Assembly (NCBI RefSeq): GCF_900637185.1
Contig: NZ_LR134352.1
Span: forward strand, 62,001-126,000
Direction of reading: 5' to 3'
Length of the DNA stretch: 64,000 bases
Source: Nocardia asteroides
GTDB taxonomy: Bacteria > Actinomycetota > Actinomycetes > Mycobacteriales > Mycobacteriaceae
The notes beneath the pieces were generated by a model. It was not told the DNA's origin and ran no database searches. It was given only the letters and a program-made list of their open reading frames with translations. Of the stretch, positions 7,958 to 16,886 are shown in pieces (positions within the stretch are counted from its first letter, which is position 1; every line of letters starts with the position of its first letter). Made by a program: the position numbers and the translations under genes.

Positions 7958-9291
7958 GCTTGCGATCCTTCGGGGGTTGCGGCCGCGGCCGCGAGGGCGG
8001 CGGCGGGCAGAGCGGCGGCGATACGGTCGAACGCGTCCTCGTCGAGCGCCGCGGAGACGAACCATGCCTCGAACGCGCTCGGCGGCGCGTACACGCCCGC
8101 GTCGAGCAGGGCGTGGAAGAAGGCTGGGTAACGCCAGGTCTGACTCGCCTTGGCGGCCGCGTAGTCGGTCACCGGGCGATCGGCGAAGAACACGCTCACC
8201 ATATTGCCTGCGAACTGCACTTGATGCTCGACCCCGGCTTCGGTCAGGGCTTTCGCGAAGAGCGTGCCGAGCCGATCGGCGTTGCGGTCCAGCGCCGCGT
8301 ACACCTCGGCGTCGGCCGCGCGCAGCGTCGCCAGGCCCGCCGCGACGGCGACGGGGTTACCGGACAGGGTGCCCGCCTGGTAGACCGGGCCGAGCGGGGC
8401 CAGGTTGTTCATGATCTCGGCGCGACCGCCGAACGCGGCGGCGGGCAGGCCACCGCTCATCACCTTGCCGAAGGTGTAGAGGTCACCCGCGACACCTTCG
8501 CGGCCGTACCAACCGGACGCGCTGACGCGGAACCCGGTCATCACCTCGTCCATGATCAGCAGCGCGCCGTTGTCGTGCGCGAGCGTGCGCAGTCCCTCGT
8601 TGAAACCGGGCAGCGGCGCGACCGCGCCCATATTGCCCGCGGCGGCCTCGGTGATCACGCACGCGATCTGACCGGGATTGGCCTCGAAGGCGGCCGCGAC
8701 GGCGGCGAGGTCGTTGTAGGGCAGCACGATGGTGTCGGCGGCCTGCGCGCCGGTGACACCGGGCGAGGTCGGCAGACCCAGCGTCGCCACGCCCGAGCCC
8801 GCGTCGGCCAGCAGGGCGTCGACGTGGCCGTGATAGCAGCCGGAGAACTTCACGATCTTGGACCGGCCGGTGAAGCCGCGCGCCAGCCGCACCGCGCTCA
8901 TCGTGGCCTCGGTGCCGGAGTTCACCAACCGCACCCGCTCGACCGGCTCGACCCGGGCCGCGATGGCCTCGGCCAGCTCGATCTCGGCCTCGGTGGGCGC
9001 GCCGAAGGACAGCCCGCCGGTGGCCGCGCGCTGCACCGCCTCGACGACGGCGGGATGCGCGTGGCCCAGGATCATCGGGCCCCACGAACAGACCAGATCC
9101 ACGTACTCGTTGCCGTCGGCGTCGACCAGGGTGTAGCCGTTCGCCGACGCGATGAACCGGGGCGTCCCGCCGACCGAATTGAACGCACGGACCGGGGAAT
9201 TGACACCACCCGGGATCACCGAAGCAGCCCGCTCGAAGAGCTGGGCGGAAACCGGCACCGATGACCTGGTCGCGCGCGGAGAAGAACTCAC
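7954..9291 (-). CDS. hemL: glutamate-1-semialdehyde 2,1-aminomutase
   Basis: A 445-aa PLP enzyme of the C5 heme pathway that converts glutamate-1-semialdehyde to 5-aminolevulinate, the step after HemA. The PLP lysine is K276 in [13 protein letters not shown], and [11 protein letters not shown] (about 247-257) supplies the cofactor-binding aspartate. [17 protein letters not shown] near the N-terminus is a clear HemL signature. GTG 9291 gives the expected length. It heads the coupled seven-gene chain into cytochrome c assembly, tying heme supply to heme use. Confidence 0.95.
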   Translation of the reverse strand: MSSSPRATRSSVPVSAQLFERAASVIPGGVNSPVRAFNSVGGTPRFIASANGYTLVDADGNEYVDLVCSWGPMILGHAHPAVVEAVQRAATGGLSFGAPTEAEIELAEAIAARVEPVERVRLVNSGTEATMSAVRLARGFTGRSKIVKFSGCYHGHVDALLADAGSGVATLGLPTSPGVTGAQAADTIVLPYNDLAAVAAAFEANPGQIACVITEAAAGNMGAVAPLPGFNEGLRTLAHDNGALLIMDEVMTGFRVSASGWYGREGVAGDLYTFGKVMSGGLPAAAFGGRAEIMNNLAPLGPVYQAGTLSGNPVAVAAGLATLRAADAEVYAALDRNADRLGTLFAKALTEAGVEHQVQFAGNMVSVFFADRPVTDYAAAKASQTWRYPAFFHALLDAGVYAPPSAFEAWFVSAALDEDAFDRIAAALPAAALAAAAATPEGSQA

Positions 9292-9498
9292 GGATTCCAG
9301 TCTCTCAGCTCGCCTCGGCGCGCCGGACGACAGGGTGGAGCACAGTGACCCAGACCGCAGCGACCCACCGGCGACACGCCCGACACGCCGCCCTCGCGCG
9401 CGGACGAATTCGATCACGACGTCCTGGCCTGCGGCTACGCTGCGGGCTGCTCTGGCACCCCAGTGGTCCGACATCGGTAATCAGCGGAAGGGTATTTC

Positions 9499-9885
9499 AT
9501 GCGTTTCGGCGTCACCAGCACTGCCCTCGGTACGGGCATCGTCGCGGCCGGAGTGGTCCTCGGCGCGGGTCCGGCCACCGCCCTCGCTCCCCAGATCCAC
9601 CCGGATCGGATCGGCGCCCAGCTCAGCCACGAGGAGACCGTCGCACTCGGCGCGGGGCCGATTCCCGCGCTCACCGCGATGATCGTGCCCGCCAACCGGA
9701 TCGGCGCCGGCCTGCACGGCGACACCATGCTCTACCGCGACGCCGACGGCGGCATCCACGCGACCCTGCGTCAGGTGGTGACGGAGGCGGCGAGCCATCC
9801 CGACGGCACCGTGTCCGTCTACCTGAACGCGCCGGGTACGCGCGGCGGCCGCGTCGTCGACGTCTACCAGCAGTGGGCCGGTTAG
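9499..9885 (+). CDS. small secreted hypothetical protein
   Basis: A 128-aa protein with an N-terminal signal (residues 1-29, ending GPATALA) and a mature domain of about 100 residues without cysteines, with strand-like segments DTMLYRDADGGIHATL and GTVSVYLNAPG. No family recognised. An AAGGG-type site precedes the ATG. It converges on the next gene with four bases of overlap between the stops, so no terminator separates them. Confidence 0.7.
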   Translation: MRFGVTSTALGTGIVAAGVVLGAGPATALAPQIHPDRIGAQLSHEETVALGAGPIPALTAMIVPANRIGAGLHGDTMLYRDADGGIHATLRQVVTEAASHPDGTVSVYLNAPGTRGGRVVDVYQQWAG

Positions 9886-10103
9886 GTGTACATGCAGGGG
9901 ATATCGGCCGACATCGTGTGCAGCTGGCACATGATGCCGTTGTAGATACCGCTCGAGCCGGTCTCCGGGGCGAAGCCGCCGGCGGCCGGCTCGGCGGTCA
10001 TGGGGGTCAGGGGCAGGCCCGCCGCCTGCGCGGGCGCCGCCGCCAGGGCGATCGCCGCCGCGGCCGCGGCCGCCGTACAGAATCCTGCGGTGAGCTTGGT
10101 CAT
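9882..10103 (-). CDS. small secreted protein with one possible disulfide
   Basis: A 73-aa precursor with a strong alanine-rich signal peptide (MTKLTAGFCTAAAAAAAIALAAAPAQAA, shown here only as start and end of residues 1-28) and a mature part of about 45 residues with two cysteines (IMCQLHTM and IPCMYT) that could pair. ATG 10103 is supported by GGAGGA 7 bases upstream. No family recognised. Its stop overlaps that of the convergent secreted gene. Confidence 0.7.
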   Translation of the reverse strand: MTKLTAGFCTAAAAAAAIALAAAPAQAAGLPLTPMTAEPAAGGFAPETGSSGIYNGIMCQLHTMSADIPCMYT

Positions 10104-10186
10104 CGGGTGTTCCTCCGTGCTGCTCGCGCTGCGAGCGGTCGAGATGTGTTCCGAACCCCAACGCGCACATCGGGATTCGGCTTCAC

Positions 10187-10456
10187 TCACTGCATCGGTT
10201 CGGACGCCTGCCGCGCTACAGGTCCGCGGGCGATCTTGGCGACGACGTCGATGACCAGCACCCCGGCCACCACCACCAGCGCCGTGGCCAGGATGAGCAG
10301 TGGCGGCGCATAGCGCACCGCCTCGAATCCGGGGTGCTCGTCGGAGGTGACGAAGGCGGTCACCCGCCGGGCATGGCTCCAGCTGTACACCGCGCCGGCC
10401 AGGCAGATCACGGCCAGGCCGAGCTCGAACAGCGCCGTGGCGATCCAGCGTCTCAT
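10187..10456 (-). CDS. two-span membrane protein
   Basis: An 89-aa protein with hydrophobic segments at about 8-25 (LFELGLAVICLAGAVYSW) and 53-72 (LLILATALVVVAGVLVIDVV) and short charged ends. The start overlaps the stop of the upstream 146-aa membrane gene by four bases, so the two are coupled and probably work in the same place. No known family. Confidence 0.7.
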   Translation of the reverse strand: MRRWIATALFELGLAVICLAGAVYSWSHARRVTAFVTSDEHPGFEAVRYAPPLLILATALVVVAGVLVIDVVAKIARGPVARQASEPMQ

Positions 10457-10893
10457 CCCTGCGATCCTGCCAGGGCGGAGGTCAGCGCGGCCCGCAGCCC
10501 GGGATGGTCGACCGCCCAGGCCTGCACGATCCGCCCGTCCACCAGCCGCAACCCGATGCCACGGCGACGGCGCGGTACCCCGCTCAGCGCGCCGAGCGCC
10601 CGGGCCTGCGGCGCGTCGTCGTCATCGGCGGGCAGCACGGTCGCGATCTCGGCGAGCGGGACCGACTCCACGCCCTGATGCAGGGTGGTCGGCGTGAGCT
10701 CGACGCGCGCGTGCGTGCGGCCCGCGATCACCTGCAGCACGGTGAAGCCGCCGATCGCGAGCGCGCAGAACGCCAGCGCGAACCAGTGGACGGTGCTGCC
10801 CGCCAGCCACTCCACCAGCAGGATGACCGCGCACAGCAGCGGGCCGTAGACGACTGCGCGCCAGTGCGCGCCGGACTCGGAGAACAGCACCAT
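10453..10893 (-). CDS. membrane protein with PH-like soluble tail
   Basis: A 146-aa protein with two hydrophobic segments (about 14-32 and 36-56) followed by a cytoplasmic-type domain (VELTPTTLHQGVESVPLAEIATVLPADD) that resembles the small PH-like folds of actinobacterial membrane proteins such as DUF3093. The C-terminal part contains RRRRGIGLRLVDGRIVQAWAVDHP. The function is unknown and the PH-like assignment is inference from pattern. It is coupled to the 89-aa membrane gene downstream. Confidence 0.7.
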   Translation of the reverse strand: MVLFSESGAHWRAVVYGPLLCAVILLVEWLAGSTVHWFALAFCALAIGGFTVLQVIAGRTHARVELTPTTLHQGVESVPLAEIATVLPADDDDAPQARALGALSGVPRRRRGIGLRLVDGRIVQAWAVDHPGLRAALTSALAGSQG

Positions 10894-10924
10894 GAGGGAA
10901 CCGCGACGCCGCAGCGCCGGTGGA

Positions 10925-11044
10925 TCAGCCGACCAGACTCGGCAACAGGACGAGCGCGATGGTGACCACTGCCAGCAGAACCATCAGCCCGATGACCAAA
11001 AGGTCACGCCGCAGGCTGTGTGGCTGTTCGATCACCACGCGCAT
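10925..11044 (-). CDS. 39-aa single-span membrane protein
   Basis: A short frame encoding a polar N-terminus (MRVVIEQPHSLRRD) and one hydrophobic helix (LLVIGLMVLLAVVTIALVLL) before a TGA. A GGAGG site lies 5 bases upstream of ATG 11044; an in-frame ATG at 11047 is closer to it. The combination of a good ribosome binding site and an amphipathic-then-hydrophobic layout suggests a real small membrane protein. No homologue is known to me. Confidence 0.55.
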   Translation of the reverse strand: MRVVIEQPHSLRRDLLVIGLMVLLAVVTIALVLLPSLVG

Positions 11045-11169
11045 CATTGCCTCCGAATCCCCCGATTCCAACCGGCTACCTCACAGGGATTACCCCAAAT
11101 CGCTGTGACCATGCTCACCATACACTGTGCGGTGTCAGGGGCCAATGACGGTGGCGGGCAACCGCCGGT

Positions 11170-11682
11170 TCACCGACGGTTCATCTGGAAGTACCGGGTG
11201 GAGTCCGGCCGGTAACTCAGATAGGCCGCGCCGACCGCGAGCACACCCTGCACGATCGAGGTGCCGCCGGCCACCATCGTGGCCACCCCGGCGTCACCGG
11301 TGAACGCGACCATGGTGGCGACCGCGCCGAGCCCGAGCCAGATCGCGACGATCGTCAGCACGGTGCGCGCCCACGATTTGCCGCGCCCGAGCTGCTGGGC
11401 GAACAGTACGGTGAGCCCGACCAGGGCCAGCCCGACCAGCGCGGTCAGGCCGAACGCGACCAGCACCATCAGATCCACCGTCGACGCGGGGAAGTTGGGG
11501 TCGGTCTTGTGCATCTCGTCGAGGAACTGCTTGCTCAGCTCGTCGCGCCGGCCGGTCATGGTGGCGATACCGGCGACGGTGTACACGACACCGAGTCCGG
11601 ACACCGCCCACCACAGCTGGCGTGCGGTCCCGACGTCCTCGGGCATCGGCGGGGTTTCGGGCTTGTGCGGTGGAACGATCAC
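11170..11682 (-). CDS. four-span membrane protein, coupled to hemB
   Basis: A 170-aa protein with hydrophobic segments near residues 22-42 ([19 protein letters not shown]), 70-92, 103-123 and 130-155, giving four spans, and a charged N-terminus with several prolines. GTG 11682 overlaps the hemB stop as GTGA, so it is co-translated with hemB. M. tuberculosis hemB is likewise followed by a membrane protein gene (Rv0513, from memory). The function is unknown. Confidence 0.8.
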   Translation of the reverse strand: MIVPPHKPETPPMPEDVGTARQLWWAVSGLGVVYTVAGIATMTGRRDELSKQFLDEMHKTDPNFPASTVDLMVLVAFGLTALVGLALVGLTVLFAQQLGRGKSWARTVLTIVAIWLGLGAVATMVAFTGDAGVATMVAGGTSIVQGVLAVGAAYLSYRPDSTRYFQMNRR

Positions 11683-12656
11683 GACAGCCAGTGTGCCGCC
11701 TCCGTCGCCCAGTAGGTGAGCACGATGTCGGCACCGGCCCGGCGGATGCCGATCAGCGACTCCAGGATCGCGCCCTTGCGGTCGATCCAGCCGCGCTCGG
11801 CGGCGGCGGTGATCATCGCGTACTCACCGGAGATCTGGTACGCGGCGACCGGCACGGTGGAGCGGTCGGCGACGTCGCGCAGGATGTCGAGATAGGACAT
11901 CGCGGGCTTCACCATCACGATGTCGGCGCCCTCGGCCAGGTCGAGGTCGAGTTCGCGCAGCGATTCGCGGCGGTTGGCCGGGTCCTGCTGATAGGTGCGG
12001 CGATCGCCTTCCAGCGACGAGCCGACGGCCTCCCGGAACGGGCCGTAGAACGCGGAGGCGTACTTGGCGGCGTAGGCGAGGATGGCGGTGTCGGTGTGGC
12101 CGACCGCGTCGAGGCCGCGCCGGATCGCGCCGACCTGGCCGTCCATCATGCCGCTGGTACCGAGCAGATCGGCGCCCGCCTCGGCCTGGGCCAGCGCCAT
12201 CTCGACGTAGCGGTGCAGGGTGGCGTCGTTGTCGACCGAGCCGTCGGCGCCGAGGACGCCGCAGTGCCCGTGATCGGTGAACTCGTCCAGACAGGTGTCG
12301 GCCATGACGACGGTCGCGTCACCGACTTCCTCGGCGAGCGTGCGCAGGCCACGGTTGAGGATGCCGTGCGGATCGCTGGCCTGGCTGCCGGTGGCGTCCT
12401 TGTCCTCCGGCAGCGGCACACCGAACAGCATGAGGCCGCCGACGCCCGCGGTCACCGCTTCGACGGCCGCCTTGCGCAGCGAGTCCAGCGAGTGCTGGTA
12501 GACGCCGGGCATGGAGCTGATCTCACGCGGTTCGTCGATGCCGTCGGCGACGAACATCGGCAGCACCAGCTGACGCGGCTCGAGCGTGGTCTCGGCGACG
12601 AGCCGACGCAAAGCGGGTGTCCTGCGCAACCGCCGCGGGCGGTCGAAAGCGGTCAT
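11679..12656 (-). CDS. hemB: delta-aminolevulinic acid dehydratase (porphobilinogen synthase)
   Basis: A 325-aa enzyme that condenses two 5-aminolevulinate molecules to porphobilinogen. The Schiff-base lysines are K198 ([13 protein letters not shown]) and K250 ([11 protein letters not shown]). The metal site [14 protein letters not shown] (from residue 120) has C122 and C132, which points to a zinc-using type. Length is normal. It is separated from the rex-hemACD operon by about 1.5 kb that includes a broken hydrolase gene. Confidence 0.96.
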   Translation of the reverse strand: MTAFDRPRRLRRTPALRRLVAETTLEPRQLVLPMFVADGIDEPREISSMPGVYQHSLDSLRKAAVEAVTAGVGGLMLFGVPLPEDKDATGSQASDPHGILNRGLRTLAEEVGDATVVMADTCLDEFTDHGHCGVLGADGSVDNDATLHRYVEMALAQAEAGADLLGTSGMMDGQVGAIRRGLDAVGHTDTAILAYAAKYASAFYGPFREAVGSSLEGDRRTYQQDPANRRESLRELDLDLAEGADIVMVKPAMSYLDILRDVADRSTVPVAAYQISGEYAMITAAAERGWIDRKGAILESLIGIRRAGADIVLTYWATEAAHWLS

Positions 12657-12698
12657 AATCCGCAGAGTACGCCTGTGCGCACGGCCTCGCGTCGGCGC

Positions 12699-13715
12699 CT
12701 ACGCCCCTCCGCTCGCACGGCCGAGCTCGCCCAAGATCGACTCGAACGTGGCAAACACCGGGAGCGGTCCCGCCGAGCTCCACGACTGGTTGGTGAGCAG
12801 GATGCCGGTCACCGCACCGTCGTTGGACCAGGTCGACCCGAGGCCGCCGGACCAGCCGTAGGCGCCCGCGCGCGGACCGTCCGGCAGGTCGCTGAGCTGG
12901 ACTCCGACGCCGTAACCCCAGCCCGCGTCGCCACCCGGCGCCGGTCCGCCGCGAGCGAGTTGCTCGGCGGTGAGGTGATCGGCCGTCAGCGCGGCCACGG
13001 AACGCTCGGACAGGATCCGGACGCCGTCGAGCGCGCCGCCGCCGCGCAACATCAGGGCGAACCGGTGATAGTCGGCCAGGGTGGAGACCAGGCCGTCACC
13101 GCCGCCCTCGAAAGCCGGTGGGCTACTCCACTGTCCGTCGGCGGGATCGAAGACGACGCGGGCGCCGTCGCGCTCGGTGAAATGCGGCCCGAAGCGGCCG
13201 AGTTCGTTCGCCGGAACGGAGAAGCCGGTATCGGTCATCCCGAGCGGGCCGAACACGCGCTCGGACAACACCGCCGACAGCGGCATCCCCGCCGCCCTGG
13301 CCACCAGGAAACCGAGGATCGGGGCGCCGACGTGATAGAGCCAGCGCTCCCCCGGCTGATATTGCAGCGGCAGGGTGCCGAGCCGCTCCAGCCAGATATC
13401 GGACGCGGGCAGTTCCGCCGGCGTCGGCGGGCCCCAGCCGAGGCCGCGCTCGGCCCAGGCCGCGTCGAACGGCTTGGGCGAGAAGTCGGCGAAGTCCATG
13501 CCCCAGCCGAGCCGGAAGGTGAGCAGGTCCTCGACCGTGATCGGGCGCCGGGCCGGGACGGTGTCGGTGATGTCGGCGGCGGGGTGACGCAGCACGCGAC
13601 GGCCGGCGAGTTCGGGCAGCAGCCGGTCGACGGGTTCGGCGAGGTCGAGCAGGCCGTCCTCGATCAGGATCGAGGCCGCCACCGCGGTGATCGGCTTGGT
13701 CATCGAAAAGAGCCC
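12699..13715 (-). pseudogene. serine hydrolase (class C beta-lactamase-like), N-terminus lost
   Basis: About 339 codons match the serine hydrolase/beta-lactamase-like family: SxxK in LFSMTKPITAVAASILIEDG, the tyrosine region WLYHVGAPILGFL, and the C-terminal YGWSGGLGSTW. Family members have roughly 50-70 residues before the SxxK motif. Here homology begins about two residues before it, at 13715, and the upstream codons (RAAVGPLWSSG) do not resemble the family. An ATG within the motif (13703) would exclude the catalytic serine. The break coincides with a remnant carrying inverted TGTCGGACCCC copies, so 5' truncation by an insertion or rearrangement is the likely cause. Confidence 0.6.
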
Positions 13716-13726
13716 ACTAGACCACA

Positions 13727-13835
13727 GGGGTCCGACAGCCGCCCGGCGACAGGCCGCGGCGAGCCTGTGGATAACATCGAATCCCACTGGAGCCCAATGG
13801 CTTCCGCGAGAGATTGGCGAAACTTGTCGGACCCC
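13727..13835. repeat. inverted 11-bp repeat, possible remnant of a 13E12/DUF222-type element
   Basis: TGTCGGACCCC occurs at 13825-13835 on the plus strand and in inverted form at 13727-13737, 87 bases apart. Similar TGTCGGACCC leaders, often with a LexA-type box, are known to me from upstream of 13E12/DUF222 HNH repeat genes in actinobacteria. No DUF222 or HNH coding sequence remains here. The repeat is seen directly; its origin is inference. Confidence 0.45.
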
Positions 13836-13840
13836 CTCGA

Positions 13841-13861
13841 TATAATCGAAAGCGTGTTCGA
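13841..13861 (+). promoter_or_regulatory. -10 box overlapping a LexA (SOS) box
   Basis: A perfect TATAAT (13841-13846) overlaps TCGAAAGCGTGTTCGA (13846-13861), which matches the mycobacterial-type LexA consensus TCGAAC-N4-GTTCGA at 11 of 12 positions. It lies 49 to 64 bases before the ATG of the 94-aa gene. No well-spaced -35 is obvious. SOS control of that gene is inferred. Confidence 0.65.
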
Positions 13862-13909
13862 GGGTTCCCGACGATCGGGGGCGGGACCCATTCGCGACGG
13901 GAGGACGCC

Positions 13910-14194
13910 ATGAACGCCATTGCCGCAACGTCGAAGTCCGGGTTCATCACCGCACCGTATGTGCCACTGGAGAAGAAGCGGCTGCCCGCGGGGCGCCCGC
14001 GCCGCTGGTACATCGCGCACAACCGGCGGCTCAAGGCCATGCGCTTGACCATCGCGTTGCTCGATTCCGGGGTGTACCTGCCGAATCGGGCCACCAACGA
14101 CGTCATCCGCCGCACCGCCGAACAGATCGAGCTGCGGCCGCCGTCGGATGCCACCTGCCGGCTGGTGCGCACGCTGCTGCGCTACAGCCGGTGA
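13910..14194 (+). CDS. hypothetical 94-aa protein behind a LexA-type promoter
   Basis: A 94-aa basic protein without signal peptide or membrane span. It contains KKRLPAGRPRRWYIAHNRRLKAMRL (given in parts: KKRLPAGRPRR, WYIAHNRRLKAMRL) followed by two helix-like segments ending RLVRTLLRYSR. ATG 13910 follows GGGAGGA by 5 bases. No family is recognised; the many arginines could suit DNA or RNA binding. The LexA-type box just upstream suggests induction by DNA damage. A strong terminator follows. Confidence 0.65.
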   Translation: MNAIAATSKSGFITAPYVPLEKKRLPAGRPRRWYIAHNRRLKAMRLTIALLDSGVYLPNRATNDVIRRTAEQIELRPPSDATCRLVRTLLRYSR

Positions 14195-14204
14195 TCTCGA
14201 TACA

Positions 14205-14236
14205 CCGAAGGCCCGCCACACCGGGCGGGCCTTCGG
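14205..14236. terminator. hairpin between convergent genes
   Basis: A perfect 13-bp stem (CCGAAGGCCCGCC / GGCGGGCCTTCGG) with a 6-base loop lies between the stop at 14194 (+) and the stop of cobA/hemD at 14248 (-). It probably serves both strands. Confidence 0.75.
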
Positions 14237-14247
14237 GTCTTCGTGGG

Positions 14248-15819
14248 CTAGCGGCTGCTGCTGCGGCGGCTCTTCTTCCGCGGCGGCGGCAGCAGGCCCT
14301 CGGCGCGCAGACGCGAGGCGTGCTCGGCCAGCGCCTCCACCAGCGGACCCACCTGCGCGGTCTCCGGCTGCACGTCCACGCGCAGACCGAACTCGATGGC
14401 GGTCTCGGCCGTCTTCGGGCCGATGCAGGCCACGATGGTGCGCGCGTGCGGCTTGCCCGCGATGCCCACCAGGTTGCGCACCGTGGAGGACGAGGTGAAC
14501 AGTACCGCGTCGAAACCGCCGGTCTTGATCATCTCGCGGGTCTCCGCGGGCGGCGGGGACGCGCGCACGGTGCGGTAGGCGGTGACGTCGTCGATCTCCC
14601 AGCCGCGCTCACGCAGGCCCTCGGCCAGGGTCTCGGTGGCGATGTCGGCGCGCGGCAGCAGCACCCGGTTGACCGGGTCGAACACGTCGTCATAGGGCGG
14701 GAAGTCGGCGAGCAGGCCCTCGGAGGACTGCTCCCCGCTCGGCACCAGCTCCGGGTTGATGCCGAACGAGCGCACCTTCTCCGCGGTGGCCTCGCCCACG
14801 CAGGCGATCTTCACACCGGAGAACGCCCGCGCGTCCAGACCGAACTCGGCGAACTTCTCCCACACCGCGCGCACCGCGTTGGTGGAGGTGAACACCACCC
14901 ACTGGTAGCGGCCGTCGACCAGGCCCTTCACCGCGCGTTCCATCTGCGCGGGGCTGCGCGGCGGCTCGACCGCGATGGTCGGCACCTCCATCGGGATGGC
15001 GCCGTGGGTCACCAGCCGCTCGCTCATCTCGCCGGCCTGGTCCTTGGTGCGGGGCACCAGCACGGTCCAGCCGTAGAGGGCACGCGACTCCCACCACGAC
15101 ATCTTCGAGCGCTTGTCGACTTCCTTGCCCACCGTCACGACCAGCGGCCCGACCAGCTCGGAGGCGGCGTTGTTCAGGGTGGCCAGGGTGGCCTCGATGG
15201 TGCGCTGCTGACGGGTGGTGCCGCGCACGGTCACCGCGACCGGCGTCTGCGGAGCCAGCCCGTGCTCCACCAGCGCGCTCGCGGTCTCGGCCAGGTGGCC
15301 GGAGGTGGCGTTGAGCACCAGCGGGCCGGGCGCGGCGGCCAGCGCCGCCCAGTCGACCTCGCCGCGCACATCGGCCTCGGTGTGCCCGGAACCGAGAGCG
15401 ATGCCCGCGTAGCTGGGCACGGCGGAGCCGTTGGGCAGGCCCGGCAGCACCTCGAACACCATGTGCGAGCGGGTGACGGCGTTGACCTCGTTGATCACCG
15501 AATCGGTGGTCAGCGGATCACCGGCGACGACGCGCACCACGTCGTGGCCGCCGCGGGCCTCGGCGATCAGCGTCTTGGCCACCTCGGCCGGCTCGCCGAG
15601 GGCCGGACGCACGTCCACCGGACGCTCGCCGTCCTCGCCCGGTTCGACGGCGAGGCCGATCAGGGCCAGCACACCCTTGTCGACATCGGGGTCGGTGAAC
15701 GCCAGCGTCGCCCGCTCGAGCACCTCACGGGCGCGCACGGTCAGCAGGGCCGGGTCGCCGGGGCCGGATCCGACGAAAAGGATCCGCCCTGGTTGCTTCT
15801 TGGTGGCTCGGCTGCTCAT
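14248..15819 (-). CDS. hemD: fused uroporphyrinogen-III C-methyltransferase / uroporphyrinogen-III synthase
   Basis: A 523-aa fusion. Residues about 10-250 are a SUMT (CobA-type) methyltransferase with the [20 protein letters not shown] start and [11 protein letters not shown] end. Residues about 265-500 are HemD, which closes hydroxymethylbilane to uroporphyrinogen III ([58 protein letters not shown] region). The C-terminus is a basic tail. The methylase half would feed siroheme or cobalamin. ATG 15819 overlaps the hemC stop. The same fusion stands at this place in mycobacteria. Confidence 0.93.
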   Translation of the reverse strand: MSSRATKKQPGRILFVGSGPGDPALLTVRAREVLERATLAFTDPDVDKGVLALIGLAVEPGEDGERPVDVRPALGEPAEVAKTLIAEARGGHDVVRVVAGDPLTTDSVINEVNAVTRSHMVFEVLPGLPNGSAVPSYAGIALGSGHTEADVRGEVDWAALAAAPGPLVLNATSGHLAETASALVEHGLAPQTPVAVTVRGTTRQQRTIEATLATLNNAASELVGPLVVTVGKEVDKRSKMSWWESRALYGWTVLVPRTKDQAGEMSERLVTHGAIPMEVPTIAVEPPRSPAQMERAVKGLVDGRYQWVVFTSTNAVRAVWEKFAEFGLDARAFSGVKIACVGEATAEKVRSFGINPELVPSGEQSSEGLLADFPPYDDVFDPVNRVLLPRADIATETLAEGLRERGWEIDDVTAYRTVRASPPPAETREMIKTGGFDAVLFTSSSTVRNLVGIAGKPHARTIVACIGPKTAETAIEFGLRVDVQPETAQVGPLVEALAEHASRLRAEGLLPPPRKKSRRSSSR

Positions 15820-16886
15820 CGGTTGTTCTCCATCGGGCTGGAATTGGTGAAGTCTGGGGCGGGGGTGTTCACCGCCTGTGTGGGGGAACCGACCTCCGGT
15901 TCCGGCTCGTCCGCGACGCTCAGCAGTGCGCGAGCGCCCAGATCCAGCAGTTCGCGCGCCAGCGTGCGGCCGAGCTCGGCGGCATCGGCGGGCGCGCCGA
16001 CGATCGAGGCGCGCAGCACGTCGGAACCGTCGATCGCGGCGGCACAGGCCCGCAGCGACAGTTCCTCGAAGATCCGCCCGTCCTCGTCGATCGACTCGAC
16101 GACCTCGGCGATCGCGCCGATCGGGGCGGTGCAGCCAGCCTCGAGCTCGCCGAGCAGGGCCCGCTCGGCCACGACCGCGGCCCGGGTCGACGCGTCGTCC
16201 AGATCGGACAGGATCTCGATCAGTTCCGGGTCGTCGCTGCGGCATTCGACCGCGAGGGCGCCCTGCGAGGGGGCGGGCAGCATCTGCACCGGCTCGAGCG
16301 ACTCGGTGATCGCGTCGGTCCGTTCGATGCGGGACAGTCCGGCCCTGGCGATGACGATGGCGTCGAGTTCGCCCTCGCTCACCTTGCGCAGCCGGGAGTC
16401 GATGTTGCCGCGCAGCGGGACGATGTCCAGGCCGAGACCGAGCGCGCGCAACTGGGCGGCGCGGCGCGGCGCCGAGGTGCCCACCTTGGCGCCCGCGGGC
16501 AGCTCGCCCAACACCAGGCCGTCGCGGGCGACCAGCGCGTCACGCGGGTCCTCGCGGGGCGGGATCGCGGCGATGGTGAAGCGCGGATCCTGCGCGGTGG
16601 GCAGGTCCTTGTAGGAGTGCACCGCGATGTCGATGCCGCCCGCGGCGAGCTCGTCCCGCAGCGCCGAGGTGAACACGCCGACGCCGATCTTCTGCACCGG
16701 GTCCGACGACAGGTCGCCCGGCGTCTTGATGACGATAAGTTCGGCGGGCTGGCCTGCTGCGATCAGCGCATCACGGATGGTGCCGGCCTGCGTCAGCGCG
16801 AGCAGGCTGCCGCGCGTGCCGATCCGCCACGGCGCACGAATGCTGCCTGCGGTCACGGTGTCCTCTTCCTGCACTGTCGTGGTCAT
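15816..16886 (-). CDS. hemC: hydroxymethylbilane synthase (porphobilinogen deaminase)
   Basis: A 356-aa enzyme that polymerises four porphobilinogens to hydroxymethylbilane. Signatures: [15 protein letters not shown] near the N-terminus, [31 protein letters not shown] and the dipyrromethane cofactor cysteine in [16 protein letters not shown] 30-40-residue C-terminal extension is not part of the core fold. It is coupled by four-base overlaps to hemA (upstream) and cobA/hemD (downstream). Confidence 0.96.
   Translation of the reverse strand: MTTTVQEEDTVTAGSIRAPWRIGTRGSLLALTQAGTIRDALIAAGQPAELIVIKTPGDLSSDPVQKIGVGVFTSALRDELAAGGIDIAVHSYKDLPTAQDPRFTIAAIPPREDPRDALVARDGLVLGELPAGAKVGTSAPRRAAQLRALGLGLDIVPLRGNIDSRLRKVSEGELDAIVIARAGLSRIERTDAITESLEPVQMLPAPSQGALAVECRSDDPELIEILSDLDDASTRAAVVAERALLGELEAGCTAPIGAIAEVVESIDEDGRIFEELSLRACAAAIDGSDVLRASIVGAPADAAELGRTLARELLDLGARALLSVADEPEPEVGSPTQAVNTPAPDFTNSSPMENNR

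Noticed and set aside
11622..13913. 763-codon open frame on the plus strand
   Set aside because: Antisense to hemB and the serine hydrolase remnant, with no domain pattern; a by-product of GC-biased third positions.
14191..16614. 807-codon open frame on the plus strand
   Set aside because: Antisense to cobA/hemD and hemC; translation is His/Arg/Gly-rich without recognisable motifs.
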